This document shows, piece by piece, positions 11,134 through 23,311 of a DNA stretch of 64,000 nucleotides. The notes beneath the pieces are model-generated. The model was not told the origin of the DNA and did not search any database. It saw only the letters and a list, made by a program, of their open reading frames with translations. This DNA is from Linepithema humile. Taxonomy: Eukaryota; Arthropoda; Insecta; Hymenoptera; Formicidae. The stretch's first letter is position 1, and each line of letters begins with the position of its first letter. A program made the position numbers and the translations under genes. Location: positions 9,610,001-9,674,000 of the forward strand of contig NC_090131.1 of assembly GCF_040581485.1 (NCBI RefSeq), read 5' to 3'.

Positions 11134-11479
11134 TAAATCGATTTTTTCGTTATGTTTTATTTGTTGGTCGAATTATTCGTTATTCGTGAATAACAAATAA
11201 ATTCCAATAGTATTGCATTAGCTGGCGGGATTTCGGAGAAAATTCGTGGGAAAAAAAGGAAGAAAAGAAAGAAAATAACAAGAAAAGAACTTTTCCGTAC
11301 TACATCACCGAAATTTTTCGTGATAATCACTACTGTATCTTCTATTCGTTATTCGAAATTGTCAGATAAAATAGATGAATAAATTTCTTTTTTAATGTGT
11401 TTTATTTAAATTTGTCTTAAGTACAATCCTTTTTTCAAACATTCTGTTTAAAATTTTATGAGAGCGTGGTAAACTAATC

Positions 11480-12890
11480 ATGGTTACATAAGAAAAAAGT
11501 CTCGACAGGAGTGGAAGAAGGTATCAGCGTATTAAATTTGACAAATACTGTTATACTCGCGACGATCACTTGCGAATACACTCGCGTAAGAAATAAAAAC
11601 ACAAATATTAAAGCAAACTTCAATAAACTAAATGAGAATATATATAAATATAAAAATTGTGTTAATATACAGCAATAGAGCAAGAGCTGAGTTGAGTTGC
11701 TCAAAAATTCACATTTATTAATTAAAAACAGACGTTTCGGCCAAGGGATGTGACCATCTTCAGTGTTAATTTTTACAAACAAATTATTACATGAGTAGAG
11801 AAGCGTTGAAAAAGCGTAGTTTTTGATTTAGGAAACGCATCCTGTTAATGTAAAACGCAAAAACACACAAATTAGGAGCATTCTAAAAGCTCAAACAAAA
11901 TTATTGAAAAATTATGTGTATAAGTACCTCTGATAATACGTGTCGTACATTATTTGTAGTTAGTTAAAATATATACGTGTGAAGCCACGGACCGTCTAAC
12001 TTGCAAATTAGAGAAACAAAACACAAAAAAAATTAATTAGTTAAAAGACAAATCAAAATACAAGTAAGCGACAAAAAAAAAACATAAAAAAAAAATAATA
12101 AATTAATTTTTTGAAAAATATCTATACCTTGAACGGTTCGTCAAAATTATGTAAATTAGAAATGTGACATGTGTCCACAGCAGTGAGTGGGATTCGACTG
12201 GCAAAGATGTAAGACAGAAAGGAAAGAGGGGATAGATTATAGGAGAGAAATTATAAGGTGGGGAATTTTCTAAGTATTGGTAGATATGTATCCGGTAATA
12301 ATTCGGTGTCCTCCTGTTTATTAAGTCCTGTATTCTGTCTTTTTATATGTAGCATTTCGGAAGTTAGTCTTTTACTATAACAAGGTTCTCTGTCTAATAT
12401 GTCGATTTCGTCCCATTTACAGTCGTGATTAAATTCCATCCTATGGCAAGAAATTACTGAGGGAGAGCCTGATTTTTTATTGATATCTGTTCTGTGTTCT
12501 TTTATTCTAGTCCGTAATTGTCTTTTTGTCTGTTTTACGTACGTCTGTTTTACGTAGCGTCACAGTCTTGACATGAGATCTTATAAACAATTTCACACTG
12601 GTTCATCCTATCCAAAAAGTCTTTTCCGGTTTTTATGAATTTGTTCAATTTATTGTTACAAGAAAAAGCCAACATGCAATCGTTCTTTTTTGAAATTTGA
12701 ACAAATTTTTCTGATAAATTTTTCACATATGGAATCGTAAAAATTTTTCTTTTGTTATTATTATTAGTATTTGCGTTATTATTGTTGTCCTTTTGTTAAA
12801 ATTCTTGTGTATATGAAATTTTATTCTATTATTAATAGTTGAGAAAACGAGATCTAAAGGATAACTATTGTTTAATAAAATTGTTATTAT
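11480..12890 (-). pseudogene. Penelope-like retroelement, 5'-truncated
   Basis: Read on the minus strand from about 12890, it gives the end of the reverse-transcriptase region (NNSYPLDLVFSTINNRIK), a linker with IPYVKNLSEKF, and a GIY-YIG endonuclease: YKISCQDCDATYV, then KRQLRTRIKEHRTDI, then HRMEFNHDCKWD. These follow the order known for Penelope-like elements. The RT catalytic part is missing upstream, so the copy is 5'-truncated. A short direct duplication at about 12529-12557 (GTCTGTTTTACGTAC type) puts a stop into the nuclease. The 3' part holds GAAGATGGTCACATCCCTTG and GCCGAAACGT. The linker has an asparagine run from an AAT repeat. Confidence 0.85.
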
Positions 12891-13139
12891 GTTTATATAT
12901 TAACACAATTCTTAATTTAATTAAGGAAGAGCAATAACCTAATACTATTTGTAATATATAAATATATATATATATAATAAACTCAACTTGAACAACATAA
13001 TACAGAACTTTCATGAACAATAACAATAATCGCTATACTAACGTAACTTGACATCTCACACTTTGTTTACAAATTATTAAACAACGCTTCTCAACATTAG
13101 TTTATTTATTAATTTCTAAGCAACGCTTCTCAATGCTAA
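12891..13139. other. AT-rich spacer
   Basis: Contains (AT)n and two copies of CAACGCTTCTCAA about 40 bp apart (near 13082 and 13121). No gene seen. Confidence 0.4.
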
Positions 13140-14690
13140 CTCGTAGCCCACACGTCGCAGCTCCCAAACGACGATATTGCCCGCGGCGCGAGCCAAACAA
13201 TACTTTTTTACGGTGAGGTATTTGTTCAGGCATTCTAACTGAATATCTTCATCTGCTAGATATTTCAGCACCTATCAAGAGAAGAAAAATTCTGAATCTA
13301 TCAAGAAATGAAAAATTAATCATAGCAACAAAGAAATCAAAAACTTTCATACCTGAAATTCACACGTAGGTAACAAATTTTCTTAAATCGATCTTAAATC
13401 GCTACTTTAAGTTGAAAAATCGAAAAAGTCGTCATCTTTATGACTAGCGTGGCTATAATGTTCTTCTGTTGTATTTTTTGTTTTTTTTTTTCTTCTGCCA
13501 CAATTTCTTTTTTTAACAAGTCCAGCAATTGTTGATGGAGCTGGAGATAAACTAAACTAAACTACTTGTTTTTTAAATTTTGGGTGAGTTAACGCAGCGA
13601 TAACTGCTGTTTTAGATGCAGAAGTTTCAAATGTTAACAAATCATGAAAGCACGTGGTCACGCTATCCTACAAAGCATTGGCTACGGGTACCTTGCAATA
13701 TATCCATGATTGGCTTTTCAGTATTTCTAACTTATTTTTAAGAGACAAAATGCAAGGTAACAAAATCCTAAAATAAATATTATCTTTAGCTTGCAAGATA
13801 TCTAATGCTCTTGTTATTAATTCCGTGCACTTTAAATATTCTTGGATGTAATCGAATTCATTTTCTTTGAAGAAATTTTTTATATTTAATTCTTTCACCA
13901 GAATAATTATTTTGTTTTTTGTCTTCCATATATGTTTTAGAGAATCAAACAACAAATTCCACCTTGTGTCTCCTGGTTTGCTGAGGCTAGCTGTGGCCTA
14001 AGCTTTTCTGCGGATTTTGGACGTTGAGATGCTTTCCATAGCACATTACATTTTGCCATAATTTGTTCATGAAGCTTGTCTAATTTGGACTGTCTATGTA
14101 ATGCGTGCTTGAAATCAAAGTAGCACAGAGCTTTAGCGTGTGGCTGCTACATCTGATATGGTTTGGCAATGTCATTTGCCAAGAATCGACGATATGTGGC
14201 TCTGATTCTTTTTCATCATCCTCTTCGGTTCCATCTTCTTGTTCTATGTCTTCTTTTTACACCAGACTTTCTGGGTAATTTTCAAAATCGATAACTCTTC
14301 TTTGAACTCCAAATATTTGGAAAGTTTTTACAAAGATGCTTCCGTTAGCAGTAACGGTTGCAATTAATTTGCTTCTTTTAATTTTCAGAATTAATTTTAT
14401 TCTTTATTTTGGCAATTTTGTCATACGAATGAGTTTCTCTGAATCGTCTACAAGCGAGAGCCTTTCCTTTATATCCTTTATACCACTGATTACCTTTTAA
14501 GCTCTTCAGTAATTAGCCAGTGAGCTGTTACACCAAAGAAGCTACGTTTCCGGGACGACCAGACGTCAGCAGTCGTACAAATATACATTGCTGATTTTAA
14601 TTTTTCCATGACCTCTGAGACATAACAGTTGTAGAGTTTGTTCTATTTCGCGTCCAAGCTGATGTCGAGAGGACACTGACACTGAATTAG
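13140..14690 (-). pseudogene. Second broken hAT transposase
   Basis: On the minus strand from about 14200 down come PNHIRCSSHTLKLCAT, the histidine-containing hAT block, then GDTRWNLLFDSLKHIWKTK and EYLKCTELITRALDILQAKD with YFRILLPCILSLKNKL. ALTHPKFK and finally VLKYLADEDIQLECLNKYLT at about 13271, the start of the C-terminal dimerisation domain, follow. The last piece is then replaced by unrelated sequence. Several stops and shifts interrupt it. It differs from the hAT at 7990-9760. No terminal repeats found. Confidence 0.75.
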
Positions 14691-14694
14691 AGTT

Positions 14695-14940
14695 TGTAAC
14701 GATGAAGCCTGCATCGTCACTACGCTACGGATCGAATATTGTCCGTAGCGCACAAGGGCGCATCGCGCACCAATAAACTTTATCAATAATCAATATCAGC
14801 GGTCACTCGCCGATGGTCCCCCACAGGGATGCGATATTTCCTACCGGACTCCCGACTCTTGAGCGCCACACAAGCGAGAAGCGCGTACAAGTGCTGCGCA
14901 AAGCGTTCTGCGCAGTAAAATAAAAAATAGACTAATCTAA
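14695..14940 (+). mobile_element. LTR 5' fragment
   Basis: Starts TGTAACGATGAAGCCTGCAT, matching the beginning of the solo LTR at 42653 (TGTAACGATGCAGCATGCAT). The two share CGCATCGMGC and the ATAAAC block, then diverge. Only the first 200-odd bp are present and no promoter block follows. Confidence 0.65.
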
Positions 14941-14992
14941 CACATATAAAGGAAAGGCTCAAATGATAACTATCAAATAATATAATAGAAAG

Positions 14993-15376
14993 GCATTGAG
15001 AGCCGTCGCGGGATGTTAGTGCAAAATTTTAATTTCTCTTAAAGAAATTAATTTATTAGTCTACGTGAGACTTTGTACACCGAGAGTTAACTTTGTACAC
15101 CGATCTCTGGTTCGAGATACTTAAAGTATACGAAAACCCGGGAAGACCCGGGTTCAATTCCCGGCTTAGCCACTCTCTTTCTTTCTTTCCAATAATTCCT
15201 ATCAGTACATACTGATTCTCCATATGTGAGAACAATGTACTAAAATTTTCGTATACTTTAAGTATCTCGAACCAGAGATCGGTGTACAAAGTTAACTGTC
15301 TCACGTAGACTAATAAATTAATTTCTTTAAGAGAAATTAAAATTTCGCACTAACATCCCGCGACGGCTCTCAATGC
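14993..15376. mobile_element. Fold-back element with tRNA-like B-box
   Basis: Outer arms GCATTGAGAGCCGTCGCGGG and its complement at 15357-15376 enclose about 165-bp inverted arms. The central unpaired part (about 15130-15235) contains CCCGGGTTCAATTCCCGGC followed by TTAGCCACTC, which fits a polymerase III B box, and then CT-rich sequence. A diverged copy of this central part lies at 7030-7195. It may be a SINE flanked by inverted copies, or a MITE that captured a tRNA-like tail. Confidence 0.8.
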
Positions 15377-15389
15377 AAAAAATAGAATA

Positions 15390-17070
15390 TTGTCTAATAT
15401 ATTAATAAACTCTAATAATAAAACTACAGATATTCTTTTAGAATTTCTGTCCAATAACAAGAGCTATAACTTCACACCAAAATTTATCGAATTAGTTTGT
15501 TCCAAACTAAAACAGTTTTTCATGCCTACTTTTTGAAAAAATGGATAGATGCTAAATTAACTAAGGCCCAGTATGAACTCATAAGACAACGATGTAAACA
15601 AAAAAAGCTGACATTCTTCCCCACTATTCTAAAGTTATTGATGCAAAGAAAAATTGTTATCTGTTAAGTTCGTCCATAGAAATTACAGAATCTAGAGCTT
15701 CAATCTGAATCTTCAAGACCTCCTCGATCATTCTGTTAAAAGGTTATTGCAAATCCCGAATATGATTCCACAAAATTTTGCTAAAAAAGAAGACACTTCA
15801 TTGATATTAACTTCTAAATGGGGATGTGATAGTACATCTGGGTTCAGTGAATTTAAACAAAAGTTCTCAAATCCAGATGACTCTGACCAAAGTTTATTTA
15901 TGTTGTCAATGGTGCCTATTTCTCTCCAAGCTTCTTTGCAAGTACAGCAATCAGAATTTATTTGGCAAAACTCTCGATCTTCTTCGACGAGATACTGTCG
16001 ACCTATTAAATTTGAATTTGCTAAAGAGACAAGCGAAAAGATTTTATTTGAAATTGAAGACGTCAAGAGACAAATTAATGCACTGAATCCAACTAAAGTT
16101 AATATCGATGGGACTACTACTATTGTACGACATGAAATAGTTTGCACCATGGTGGATGGTAAAATATGTCAAGTAGTTACTGCGACATCAGCTTTATCTG
16201 TTTGTACTGTTTGTGGAGCGAAGCCTAGCGAGATGAATGATTTGAAAAAGGTGCGAACTAAAAAAGAAAATACATCTTCATTTCAATACGGACTATCTAC
16301 GTTACATGCTTGGATCCGTTTTATGGAGTGCATGCTACACTCCATATAGATTACCAATCCAAAAGTGGGCTTGTAGATCTAATCAAGATAAACAATTACT
16401 TAATGAGAATAAGAAAAGGATACAGAGTGAAATTCGAACAAAGTTAGGTCTATTTGTAGATGCTACAAAGCAAGGAAGCGGATCTACAAATGATGGCAAT
16501 ACTGCCAGACGATTTTTTAGAGATTATGAAGAAGTATCCAAAATCACTAGTCTTAACAAAGAACTACTGTTATTATTAAGGCTGTACGTGATTCAAGCGT
16601 TAGCTTCGGGAAGAGCAATCGATACATTGCGATTTGCACGCCATGTTCTCCTGATATTAATTCCCTAGATTCCTTTCTATGGAACTTTATAAAAGAGAAA
16701 GTTTTTTCGATGAAAGTATGCGTCTGATACAGCATCACTTTACGCAGAAGAATACGATTGGTTCTACATGCCTGCATCAATGTATAAAATATTGATTCAC
16801 GGTGCGTCAATTATAGATTCTTTTCTACTTCCTATTGGTCAACTGTCAGAAGAAGCACAGGAATCTAGAAATAAAGACTTCAAGAGGTACAGAGAGAACA
16901 ACACTCGAAAATCATTTCGCATTAAAACTATTGAAGATTTACTCCACTGCTTACTGATTTCCTCGGATCCATATATAGCAAGTCTTAGAAAAGAGTCAAA
17001 AATGACAGCAAGACCATTGCTTATTGAAGCAGAACAGCTTCTAATTAACGTCGACAATGAAGAATTGTAG
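15390..17070 (+). pseudogene. Transib (RAG1-related) transposase, broken
   Basis: Frame 1 (15747-16349) contains KWGCDSTSGFSEFKQKF, then SSSTRYCRPIKFEFAKET, then MVDGKICQVV with a C-x2-C pair (CTVCGAKP) and LSTLHAWIRFMECMLH. A shift near 16340 leads to 16306-16668 with IQKWACRSNQ and GSTNDGNTARRFFRD. After a damaged 80 bp, 16745-17070 has MPASMYKILIHGA, then LLPIGQLSEEAQESRNKDFK and YRENN. The order is that of Transib transposases, the family RAG1 descends from. By memory alignment, D in GCDSTSG corresponds to the first RAG1 acid and E in LSEEAQES to the last. Upstream 15430-15640 adds KKWIDAKLTKAQYELIR. The N-terminus is missing and TIRs were not found. Confidence 0.85.
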
Positions 17071-17178
17071 TTTCTTAACACAAACATGGTTTTACATATT
17101 TATATGAGGTAAGCTATTTCTTTTTGTGTAAAACTACGTAATCAAAAAAAATTTTGAAATAATTTTACCTATCAGTAT

Positions 17179-17650
17179 TTGCTTATAAAATTTGTTTTAA
17201 ACAATTACAATTGTCAATACGCTGAAATCTTTCGTTACTTGATAAAGCATAGAAAACAAATCGAAGCAATTATGATCAAAAATGATCTTTTTCCTGAGCG
17301 GAAGTGATTTTTGAGTAACTGGTTATTAAAATTTGTATATAACAATCGTAATTATTAACACACTACAATATTTCGTTACTAGATAACATGGACAAAACCA
17401 ATTGCAGCAAACATGGCTAAAAAAAATTTTGTTTTATTGCAAAAATAAGATTTTTGTGTAATTGTTCATAAAATTTGTTTATAACAATCGTAATTGTTAA
17501 TATATTACAATCTTTCGTTACTTCATAAAACATAGATAACAAATCAAAGCACTTATAGACAAAAAAGATTTTTTCCAGTGCAAAATTGCGATTTTTAAGT
17601 AATTGTTTTAAAAATTTGTTTATAACAATTAGATTCAACAACAATACGAT
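17179..17650. repeat. ~140-bp satellite, about 3.3 units
   Basis: Direct units begin AAAATTTGTTTATAACAATC, then AATTGTTAA, then CTTTCGTTACT, and end GATTTTTGAGTAACTGGTT-like. Starts recur near 17187, 17328 and 17470, with a partial fourth near 17610. No coding content. Confidence 0.8.
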
Positions 17651-17829
17651 TATTTATGTTCTGTTCGTACACATGCGTTTAGTTTCATACATTATGAGTT
17701 CATTTAAGTTATTTTTTCCACTTAAAAAAATGTTTTTGTTGAAAAAATTTTATTTTTTACTTTGTTGTTAGCATAATACTTTGCAAAAATATAAATTCAG
17801 AAATCGGTCACGAGAGATCTCTATGTAAT

Positions 17830-18940
17830 TTATTCAGCTTTAATTAAAAAAAAAATCGTTCGAATTGGACCAAAATTGTGACCTTTAGACTGATTTGTCC
17901 GCAAAAATCCAGTTTTGTCCCACTGTGCGTCAGTGAGGCGTAGAGGGACGATCGAACGACCTTCGGTGGTAAATATGTTGACGAAGATGGTGTTTAATTT
18001 TTTGAATTTTGGTATTTGCGGAAACGTCATGGGGAACTCGATATTGCACAGATTCAGTATCGTTGAATAGTGTGGGTATTTTATCGTTTTTGATGAATTT
18101 TTTTACGCTAGATGTAAAGCGGCGACGACTGCCCACGCAAAAAACGTCTTATCCATGGATTGCATGTTGACCACCGCCCTTTTCAACATAATTTCCCGTG
18201 GTAACTTGATGTGGCATCCTGTGCGAAGAGTATTAAACTTGTTGACGTTGATAATGAGGTTCAAGATACATGACAACGCCCATCCGCTGTCACATTCTTG
18301 AAACTCCTTCAGAGACGCCAGGATGGTGTCCACCACATGCCTCGTGTACCATTCTTGTAAATCGGTTGTTGGAAATAACTCACGATTCTTGGTGGCGATG
18401 GTCTTTACAGCAGTCTTGTCATCTGCGATAAATTCTCCGTTGAACGCGGCGTTGATATTGACGCTTCTGTGTTCCGTCATGACGCTTTGGATCCGCTCGA
18501 GGACTGTATTTCTTATTTCTTCCAAAAATTGACGAGGTTCGATATAGTTCGAATTGATAACTGCGCCGGTTAGTATTCGATTCCTGAAGGCCGTTTCAAT
18601 TTCTTTCTAGATGAATCTTCTCTGGGTTCCGTATCCGCTGCCAGTGGGTAGAAAACGCCAGTGTAGAGTGTTTATCACACCTTTCAAGTGTGCTATTTGC
18701 TTAACCAAAGAGTTGGTTACTCCGGTGCGTTGTTTTTTGCATTTTTCCCTCAGAGAATCGAGGTACTCTTCGCACTCGTCCCAAGGAAGAAACTCACCCA
18801 AATTTCCGATACTCGCTGCTCGAATAGTGAGATCGCGCTCTATCTCCATTGTGAACGACTTTGAAGATTCATATTTTTTCACAGACTTTATATACCCGCT
18901 TATTGTTCTAAAGTAGTGATGATGCAATCTGTATTCTAAA
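17830..18940 (-). pseudogene. Remnant of Polinton-like / DNA polymerase B-associated protein
   Basis: Minus-strand frames join into one protein: GNLGEFLPWDECEEYLDSLR and VKQIAHLKGVINTLHW, then ETAFRNRILTGAVINS, then RELFPTTDLQEWYTRHVVD with SGWALSCILNLIIN and FAWAVVAALHLA, then YPHYS, CNIEFPMTF and PLRLTDAQWD. I recognise this as the N-terminal part of a large insect protein family that precedes a protein-primed DNA polymerase B in Polinton/Maverick-type or virus-derived elements. Stops occur near 18610 and 18110, and the C-terminal side is lost at about 17900. The assignment rests on memory of the family, so the element class is an inference. Confidence 0.55.
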
Positions 18941-18960
18941 AATAGCGATGACATAATCTG

Positions 18961-19241
18961 TGTTGTTGTGGATGGTTTCCAGAAAGAAATACACCATCCC
19001 AAGTCAATTGAAATACTTAGTAGGTTTATTATAAGCCTTCGTTTGGTTATACAAAACAGCGTTGATATAAACGTGAAAAAACAGAACAGGGCCAAAAACG
19101 TAAGTCCTCGTAAGCATGCGCATTTGCAAAAGCGCAACCAATAAGCAATCAGCAAAAGAAAAAAAAAAGGAAAAAGTAACATGCGACTTACAGATAGTTA
19201 CATAAAAACGAAACTGAAGGATACACTTTAATCTTACAACA
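18961..19241 (-). repeat. Copia 3' LTR
   Basis: TG...CA ends (TGTTGTTGTGG to CTTACAACA as read on plus). It is the downstream LTR relative to the minus-strand genes. Confidence 0.95.
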
Positions 19242-19294
19242 CTCTCCCTAAATTGTATCCCTCATAAATAAAATTTTAATTACATAGTTTCTGG

Positions 19295-22200
19295 TTAATT
19301 AAGTTCAATTTTATGACTAAGTTCCTTTAAGCGTAATGGTCTCAAGGGCTTTGTAAACATATCAGCCACTTGACTGATTGTGTCGATATATTTTATTACA
19401 ATCTTCTTTTCCGTGACCAATTCTCGAATATAGTGATACCTCACTGCAATGTGTTTCGTTCGTTTGTGTTGTTCAGGGTTATTTGCTAGCCGAATCGCAG
19501 CCTGATTGTCCACAAAAAGACGTGCTTGAATTCCAGGTTTGAATTCTTTAAGTATGTTATGCAGTCACACTAACTCTTTGGCAGCGGTGGATGCCGCTAT
19601 ATACTTGGCTTCCGTTGTCGATAAAGCTATACAGCTTTGACGTTGACTGCTCCATGTAATAGCTCCATTTCCCAAGAGTGAAACGTAACCAGTGGTAGAG
19701 CGTCTCGTTAATAAATCGCCAGCATAATCTGCATCAGCAAAAACATCTAAATAATTATCAGACGATTTACCGTAAATAATACCTAACTCAATCGTTCCTT
19801 TCAAGTATCTAAGGATACGTTTAATAAATTTCCATAATCCAGTGGTTGGTTTCGACATTTGTTGAGCTGCTTTTCCGACTGCGTAAGCCAAGTCGGGTCT
19901 GGTAGTAACCACAAGATACATAAGACGCCCAACTGCGGAGGCAACGGGATGTTCGACGTTAGCTTCCTTTTCGTCATACAATATATCCAGCGATGCCTTG
20001 TCTACAGGTATCTTCGAGGCTCGACAGTCTTCCATATTGAAAATCTTTAACGTTTTCAGTATATAGGCCGCTTGATGAATTTTTATATTTCCATTATCCA
20101 ACCGTTCTATCTGGAAACCAAGAAATTGACTGACTTCGTTGCTAATTGTAATTTCAAATTCCTGTTGCAATTGACTCAATAACTCAGTAATATCTTCTTT
20201 TCTGTTTGCAAAAATTAATCCGTCATCTACGTAGACAGCAATGACTATTATTCTTCCAATATCCCGTTTAATAAAGACACATGTGTCCAAAGGACTACTC
20301 ATAAAGCCAATTGTATTTAGGTACTGACTCAATCTTTGATTCCAACATCTAGGTCCTTGTTTAAGTCCATACAAGCTTCGGATTAGTTTATAAATACGTC
20401 CTGATCCATCATTATAGCCTTCTGGTTGTACCATAAAGATCATTTCTTCTAACGTTCCATTCAAAAAGGCTGTTTTACAATCAAATTGATTTATTTCTAG
20501 ATTATCTGTTGCGGCAAGCCAAAGTAGTAATCGTACTGTATCATATCGAACAACAGGGCTGAATGTTTCGGAATAATCAACACCATAAGTTTGTTCACAT
20601 CCCTTAATAACCAATCGTGCCTTATATCGATCAATTTCTCCATTAGATTTGGTTTTAATACAGTAAACCCACTTCGATGATAGAGGATTCATATTTTGTT
20701 TAGGTTCTACTAACTCCCAGGTGCCATTCTTCCAATGAGAATCCATTTCTTCGTCCATTGCTTTAATCCAATTCTCTCTTTCCGGTACTTTTACTGCTTC
20801 ATTATAAGATCCCGGTTCAACAGGAGATTTATTACATAAATAAACGAATCTTTTTGGTGCTTGAAGTGTTGTTCGGTTCCTTAATTGATATGTTGGTTTC
20901 CGTGGCTCTTCTTGATTTTTATCTATTTCCATTTGATCGCCTTGTTCTTGACTTCCTCTTTGCGGGCGTTCTTGTTGACATTCTTTTTCTTGCAACAGAT
21001 TTTCCTCTTCTTTCTCTCTCTGGCTCAAATCTATCAATGTTTCCGGAACAATAACTTCACGAAATTCAACATCTCGACTAATTTCAATCCGTGTCTCCTC
21101 CGGTATCCAAACACGATAGTTTCCAGTAATGTCCTCATATCCTACGAAAATTCCTCGCTTGCTTGTTTTTCCAAATTTCTTGTCATCTCTTTTCTCTTTC
21201 GGTACTCGAACAAAACACTCACTTCTAAAAATTCTCAAGTGGTTTAAAGAATATTCCTTTTTAAACCAGACTTCATATGGAGTTTTCCCTTTTTCTCGTG
21301 ACTTTCCGGTTCGATTTAGAGTATATGCAGCACAGTTTAACGCTTCTGCCCAAAAGCGTCTAGACATTCCATGTGTTAATAGCATTGTTCGTGACATCTC
21401 AATCAGAGTCCGATTTTCTCTCTCTGCTCTCCCATTTTGTTGAGGTGTATAAATTGCAGATCTTCCTATCTCTATACCATTTTTCTTTGCGATTTCAACA
21501 AAAGTTTGATCAGTATATTCTGTACCATTATCCGACATAATCGTCTTTATTACGTTTCCAGTTTGAGTGTAAGCATATTTAACATAATGTTCAAAACATG
21601 TTGCAACTTCATTTTTATGACGAATAAAATAAACTTTTCGGTATTGTGTGAAATCATCTTTAAATGTTACGAAGTATCTATATCCTCTCCATGATGGTTC
21701 TTCCATGGGTCCACAGACATCAGTTACAACCAACTCTCCGATTTTAGTTGCTTTTAATATTTCTTTAAAATTCGTACGTTGACATTTCCCAAAAGCACAT
21801 CCATTGCAATATTCTGTTTTATCTACTGCTGAGATTTGAATACCCTTTAATGTCAATAGTTTCTTTACGTGAGTCTTACTCTGGTGACCCATTCGTTCGT
21901 GCCAAACTTGTAAAGAATTTTCTTTCTGACTTCGTGCTACAAAATTAAATTCCTTATTCTGAATTACATCAATATTCAGAATATACATATTGTTCTTCCT
22001 GTGACCTTCAACTACAAGTAAGCCATTCCTCTTAAATAACCATTTGTCACCAACAATAATCTGCTTAAATCCTCTTTCCGCGGCCGATCGAACAGAGAAC
22101 AAATTAGCTTTCATTTCCGGAACAAACATAACATTTTGCAGATGATGTTCTTTTCCATCTACTTTTGATCGTATTCTGATTTGTCCAGAACCTTCTGCTG

Positions 22201-22444
22201 AAACCTTGCGAACATCGCCTAACTCGAATGTAACAACTTCTTTCAGCTTTTCATAATTTACAAAATATTCGATTTGCCAGCAAACATGCTCTGTACATCC
22301 TGAATCGATAATCCATTTTGTTGCGTCGGATGTATCCGATAGTTGTGTACTTACCATAGCTAATCCATGAGTATTTTCCTTTTGTTTATTATCACCGTTT
22401 TTCTTTTTTGATGGACAATTGCGTCGTAAGTGTTGGTTCTCCAC
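19295..22444 (-). pseudogene. Copia pol (protease, integrase, RT, RNase H)
   Basis: A 959-codon frame from 22444 to 19565 has protease DSG at about residue 47, the HHCC zinc region (HERMGH, CNGC) near 182-216, integrase acids D242, D305 and E341, reverse transcriptase with D655 and YVDD at 738-741, and RNase H with D904 and E945. A single in-frame TGA at 19565-19567 cuts the end of RNase H; the frame then continues to 19295 (DNQAAIRLANNP). The start at 22444 is only the first Met after the gag/pol shift. All main catalytic residues are present, so the damage is recent. Confidence 0.93.
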
Positions 22445-23171
22445 ACGTCCAGCATCTCAATGTTGCTTTAGAATTGTCATCCTGATCCTTTTTGTACATT
22501 CGTTGAGCAGTATTTCCTTTTGCATGTTTTCCCTTTGATTGTTTCTTTGTCATCAGAGCTGATTCAGCATTCAAACTTATATCATTGATTCCTAATCTTG
22601 TTTCTTCAACCATAAGTCTAGATACAAGCTTATCCAAGGTTTGCTCTGTAGCAGGAGTCGAATCCCAAGCGCTATGAAAATGTCGAAAAGCAGGGGGTAA
22701 TGTATTCAAAACAGTTGTTATTAACATTGTATCTGAAATTGGTTTATTTAGTTCTTGTAATCGGCGAGCGAATGATTCCAATTTACTTACGTGAGTTGCA
22801 ATATCATCGCCAGAATTATAACGATACTCACGAAACTGCGTTTGAAGCAAATAAACCGAGTCCGCTGATTTTTGTTCGTAAATATTCAATAACTTTACCC
22901 ACATTTCTCGTGCCGTCTCACAGGTCATAACCAATGACAATGGTTTTTTGTCCAACGTTGTTACCAAAATTTCTTTTGCTACTTTGTTAGCCTTTTTCCA
23001 TCGATTTAGTTCTGCTGCATTCGCCGGATCATTGCCTTCGGGTTTGATCAAACTGTCATCAATTAATTCCAACGCATCACGAGCATCAAGAATAGCCCTT
23101 ATCTGGAATTTCTATTGCATCCAGTTACTGGAATCCACAAGCTTCTCAATTTTCACTCTGTCTCCGTCCAT
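22392..23171 (-). pseudogene. Copia gag with zinc-knuckle frameshift
   Basis: Gag should start at ATG 23171 (MDGDRVKIEKLVDSSNW), but a TAG at 23112-23114 stands where the family has tryptophan. The long frame runs 23072-22392 with the UBN2-type gag region (ILVTTLDKKPLSLV, TAREMWVKLLNIYEQ). The zinc knuckle is split: CWTCG lies in the gag frame and HLRRNC in the pol frame. Two bases are missing at about 22440, probably one GA of a GAGAG run. So gag and pol were once a single continuous frame. Confidence 0.9.
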
Positions 23172-23311
23172 TGTGCTTCGACAATCGGCAAGCAAAGTCC
23201 AGAAAATTATATTTAACAAGCTCGTTACAGTTTAGCGTCCACGTGGCAACTTAATCTTTATTTCTCTACTTTTCAATCGACTTCTGACAATACGTGTCTG
23301 GGCCCATAACC

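Noticed and set aside
13141..13271. Last exon of a host gene (good acceptor before 13271)
   Set aside because: The translated start matches the hAT dimerisation domain in line with the hAT pieces upstream, so it is part of that transposase remnant.
15130..15180. tRNA gene
   Set aside because: Only a B-box-like word is present; no acceptor stem or full cloverleaf could be formed.
18607..19182. 191-codon minus-strand frame as one protein
   Set aside because: Its first ~75 codons are antisense of the copia LTR; only the downstream part belongs to the older protein remnant.
20885..21694. Plus-strand frames of 85-120 codons
   Set aside because: Antisense shadows of the copia pol frame.
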